Shown here piece by piece: positions 61,276 through 64,000 of a DNA stretch of 64,000 nt; the first letter of the stretch is position 1; each line of letters opens with the position of its first letter. The position numbers and the translations under genes were made by a program. Source of the DNA: Chelonoidis abingdonii (lineage: Eukaryota; Chordata; Testudines; Testudinidae); NCBI RefSeq assembly GCF_003597395.2, contig NC_133778.1, forward strand, positions 15,896,025-15,960,024, written 5' to 3'. The notes beneath the pieces were generated by a model. It had not been told where the DNA came from. It searched no databases and was given only the letters and a program-made list of their open reading frames with translations.

Positions 61276-63378
61276 CAGATCTACTTACAACTTTGTCAGA
61301 TTTTCACAGAGTTAGCAAAGTCAAGTCCCTGACACCAGGGCAACACTGCAAAATTTCAAGCCCCTGCTCCAAAGCCTGGGGGCGGGGGGGAAACTATTAC
61401 CCCCAAGAAAAGGTCACCACAACTTGCACTTCCTCAGTCTTTGTTGTTAACTCTATTTAAGCTGATGAGCATGGGAATTTCTGAATGATGAGGGCCTAAC
61501 CTTGCACTCTGAGTGTGGGTACATGGCTGAGATATCGAGGCCCACCTGGGCACTTAGCATCCTCCCAAAACACCCAGGGTTTTGACAACATAATAGTATG
61601 TCAGTAACCCTGGTTAGTGTGCACTTGGTTCTAAAGTGGATTTACTAAATATTCCCATCCTTCAAAATGGCACTTATTTGCTCAATTTATAATGATCCTA
61701 CATGACAATAAAAAGGTGGCCTGTTAGTATTCAGAAATTTCAAATGCATATCATCTCTAATCAGAGTCAAATGGAAGGTGGATTTAGTGGAGGATAATTT
61801 TAACTGGTTAGCAGCAACATAAGAGGATTTTGTTTAAAGAAAATTTAAACCTCCAGCTTCCATATACCTTGAGAAATAAGCAGGATTATGCATGTGTATA
61901 AAGATTTCATATCTCAATACTTTCATTGAGATTTTTTGGAAGAAGTCTGCCAACAGACAAATAAGAGGATTTGGCAGGTGATAAAGATTTATCTGCAAAT
62001 CATCAGCTTACGCACTTCATTTTAAAAAGTTACCGTCTGTGATCAAAAGGCAGTACAAGACATCACCAGCATCTCATGTTTCAAAGCAATATTAGGCTAT
62101 GGATCCTATTCCAATTAGGCCTTTGAGTTACTATAGGTTACACAAAATTCCAGTACTAAGAAATTGTTCTGGAAGCTCTGTCCAGCTGGCCAGGAAGTTA
62201 CTGGATGGATATTTACAAGTATGAAGAATCTCAAACAACACTGCCTCAAATACATACCCTGCTGCGTTTCAGTGTGGATTTTTCTATTAATAGAAAAGGT
62301 TGAGATAATTTTAAGCATACAAGATCAAGATTAAAGCCACACCAGATGTATGGATTTATCTTTAATTAGCAGAGTGAAGTTTCAAAACCACCACTTCCCA
62401 ACACCCATCAGCATTTTTTTGGCATCTTCAACAATTTCAGACTTTGGAGTTCAGCAAGATGGATAGAGTGTTACTGCCTCACACAGAGTATGTGAACAAC
62501 TTTGTGACAAATTGCACATTTCATAAGATTTAACTTCAGTATTGAAGTTAAATTATCGTCTGTGAAATATGCAGTTTTTGGAAGAATCCTCCACTGCCAG
62601 ACAGTTTGTGCTATTTGTTGCAACTTCCGCCTGCCAGAAGCAATGCTTTACCCTCTGGCTTGAGTTTACTCAGATCCAGCTAGATGTTCTGCAAACTCCT
62701 CTCACTACCACCATTCCCATTACTGCAGCAAGGATTAGAAAGTTATTTACTAGCAGAAATCATTGACCTAGCCTCCATGAAACATTGGTTCAGTTCTCCA
62801 TAGCAGTTCCCCTTCCTTCCCCTCCATAGTTAAAGGAGATAAAGGGATATAGTCAGCTTTATTTCAAGGACAGCTTTGAAAAAAAAAAAAAAAGTGTCAG
62901 TGAACAATATTCAGAAGGAGAAGTTACAAGCTCTACCTTTTCTGTTGATACAAGGATTGACTCCTATCCTTTATTGCGGAAAAAGCTATTTCATCGAACA
63001 ATGTTGAATTGTACTGCTAATATTTCATTTCTATGCTCCTGGGTTAAGCACCAACCGTTTCAGGGTCTCAACTGTGACAACAGACTGTCAATCAATGAAG
63101 CACTCAATGTAAGGGCTTTCAAAGGGTCACTGCACATAAAAACACTCTTAATAAGACTGCTCCCTTCAGAGAGATATTTATACTTCGTGTCTGGACAAAA
63201 AGCAGCTCTAGCAATTTAGGCATTAAATCCCCTGACACCTCCTATCAGTGGTGAGAACGGCACACAGCTCTAAAGCAATATTTGTAATTTTCTCCATTAT
63301 TCAACCAAGCATTATCACTTCCCACAGATTAACACAAATACAGAAGTACATCTCGACCCAATGTTCATCCATTCCTGA

Positions 63379-63652
63379 GGGCTGGTCTACACTAGGGGGG
63401 GTAATCGATCTAAGATACACGACTTCAGCTACGTGAATAGCGTAGCTGAAGTCGAAGTATCTTAGATTGATTTACCTTGGGTCCTCATGGCGCGGGATCG
63501 ATGCCCGCGGCTCCCCATGTCGACTTTGCTACCGCCGCTCGCTGCGGTGGAGTTCCGGAGTCAACAGGAGCGTGTTCGGGGATCGATATATCGCATCTAG
63601 ATGAGATGCGATATATCGATCCCCGAAAAATCGATTGCAGTCTGGATGTACC
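63379..63652. mobile_element. double-hairpin foldback MITE
   Basis: It begins GGGCTGGTCTACACTAGGG and ends GTCTGGATGTACC. Hairpin 1 has arms 63403-63433 and 63441-63472 (one mismatch, one indel). Hairpin 2 has perfect 24-bp arms 63575-63598 and 63604-63627 around a 5-nt loop. It is the best preserved member of the family seen at 3047, 29444 and 43626. Confidence 0.8.
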
Positions 63653-64000
63653 ATTTGTCTCAGTCAGCAGTTCTACCATTTTGAACAGCAAGATCCCCGA
63701 TTCTTAGGCACACACTATACAAACCCGCCTCTTAAAAACTCATGTTATTGAAAAAGGCCATGAATTCCTCTGGATCCATGCTACTTCCCCAATGCCAACA
63801 GGACTCGCGTGTTTCTGTTGAGGCCAGTATACAACTTTATCCTGAAGTCCCAAGCCCAAAGCAGCTATGAGTTATCCCTTATCACAAATTCTCTTCCTTC
63901 CACTCCATCCAAGCCCCCCGGTGGCTAGAACTGAAGTTATACATATATGGTTAAGTCATTAGATCATAAAAAGACAATATAGAAAATTTAAACTAAAAAC

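Larger units (their letters stand above)
59609..64000. other. PIKFYVE: 5'-most PIKFYVE intron in the window
   Basis: At least 4.4 kb with no further PIKFYVE exon that I can recognise. It has a CA repeat at 60259-60280, an AT-rich element and the double-hairpin MITE. The stretches 61280-63370 and 63660-64000 show nothing recognisable. Confidence 0.6.

Overview
The window is vertebrate nuclear DNA, most likely from a cryptodiran turtle. The turtle call rests on repeats: a tRNA-derived SINE with a CR1-like tail (955-1147 and 6328-6487, the tortoise Pol III/SINE type), many CR1 LINE pieces, abundant small hAT elements with 8-bp target duplications, and several short inverted-repeat elements that read GGGCTGGTCTACAC at their ends. 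There are no prokaryotic genes, no CRISPR array, and no rRNA or free tRNA gene.

The only confidently identified host gene is PIKFYVE (FYVE-type phosphatidylinositol 3-phosphate 5-kinase), on the minus strand. Twenty-five coding exons, all with GT donors and AG acceptors, lie between 59608 (5' side) and the stop codon at 23294-23296. Spliced by eye they give 4143 nt: 1380 codons plus stop, with one unbroken frame across every junction. They encode the second half of the chaperonin-like (CCT) domain, a diverged linker, the conserved cysteine-rich region, a serine-rich linker and the whole C-terminal lipid kinase domain. The FYVE, DEP and first CCT exons must lie beyond 64000. The 3' UTR runs from 23293 to a predicted poly(A) site near 21870, with possible distal signals near 19335 and 19260.

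From 1 to about 21.9 kb the window is intergenic and made largely of transposable-element remains. These include a CR1 RT fragment (3975-4375), a pair of sister hAT elements (3475-3786, 7955-8263), a Ty3/Gypsy pol remnant with integrase ahead of reverse transcriptase (8460-9725, minus), an LTR next to it (9729-10596), a 1.5-kb LTR split by a LINE 3' end (11083-12655), and an LTR-gag-LTR element whose gag has a CCHC zinc knuckle and a SCAN-like capsid segment (13900-15704, minus). In vertebrates PTH2R lies downstream of PIKFYVE in the same orientation. A short signal-peptide-like ORF at 7103-7186 is a weak candidate for a first exon of such a gene.

The PIKFYVE introns hold further elements: CR1 in both orientations (49515-50838 plus, 52838-54340 minus), five hAT-type elements at 32161, 34584, 51007, 51938 and 58198 (two of them with exact 8-bp duplications), a foldback element with a perfect 24-bp hairpin (63575-63627), a terminal-repeat element with an internal GC-rich tandem array (26311-26864), and a 132-bp Penelope-like fragment at 40412-40543 between exact 11-bp duplications that keeps a hammerhead-ribozyme-like core. 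No new multi-gene system is visible. The most interesting signals are the ribozyme-like relic, the Gypsy pieces tied to the origin of the SCAN domain, and the double-hairpin MITE family.
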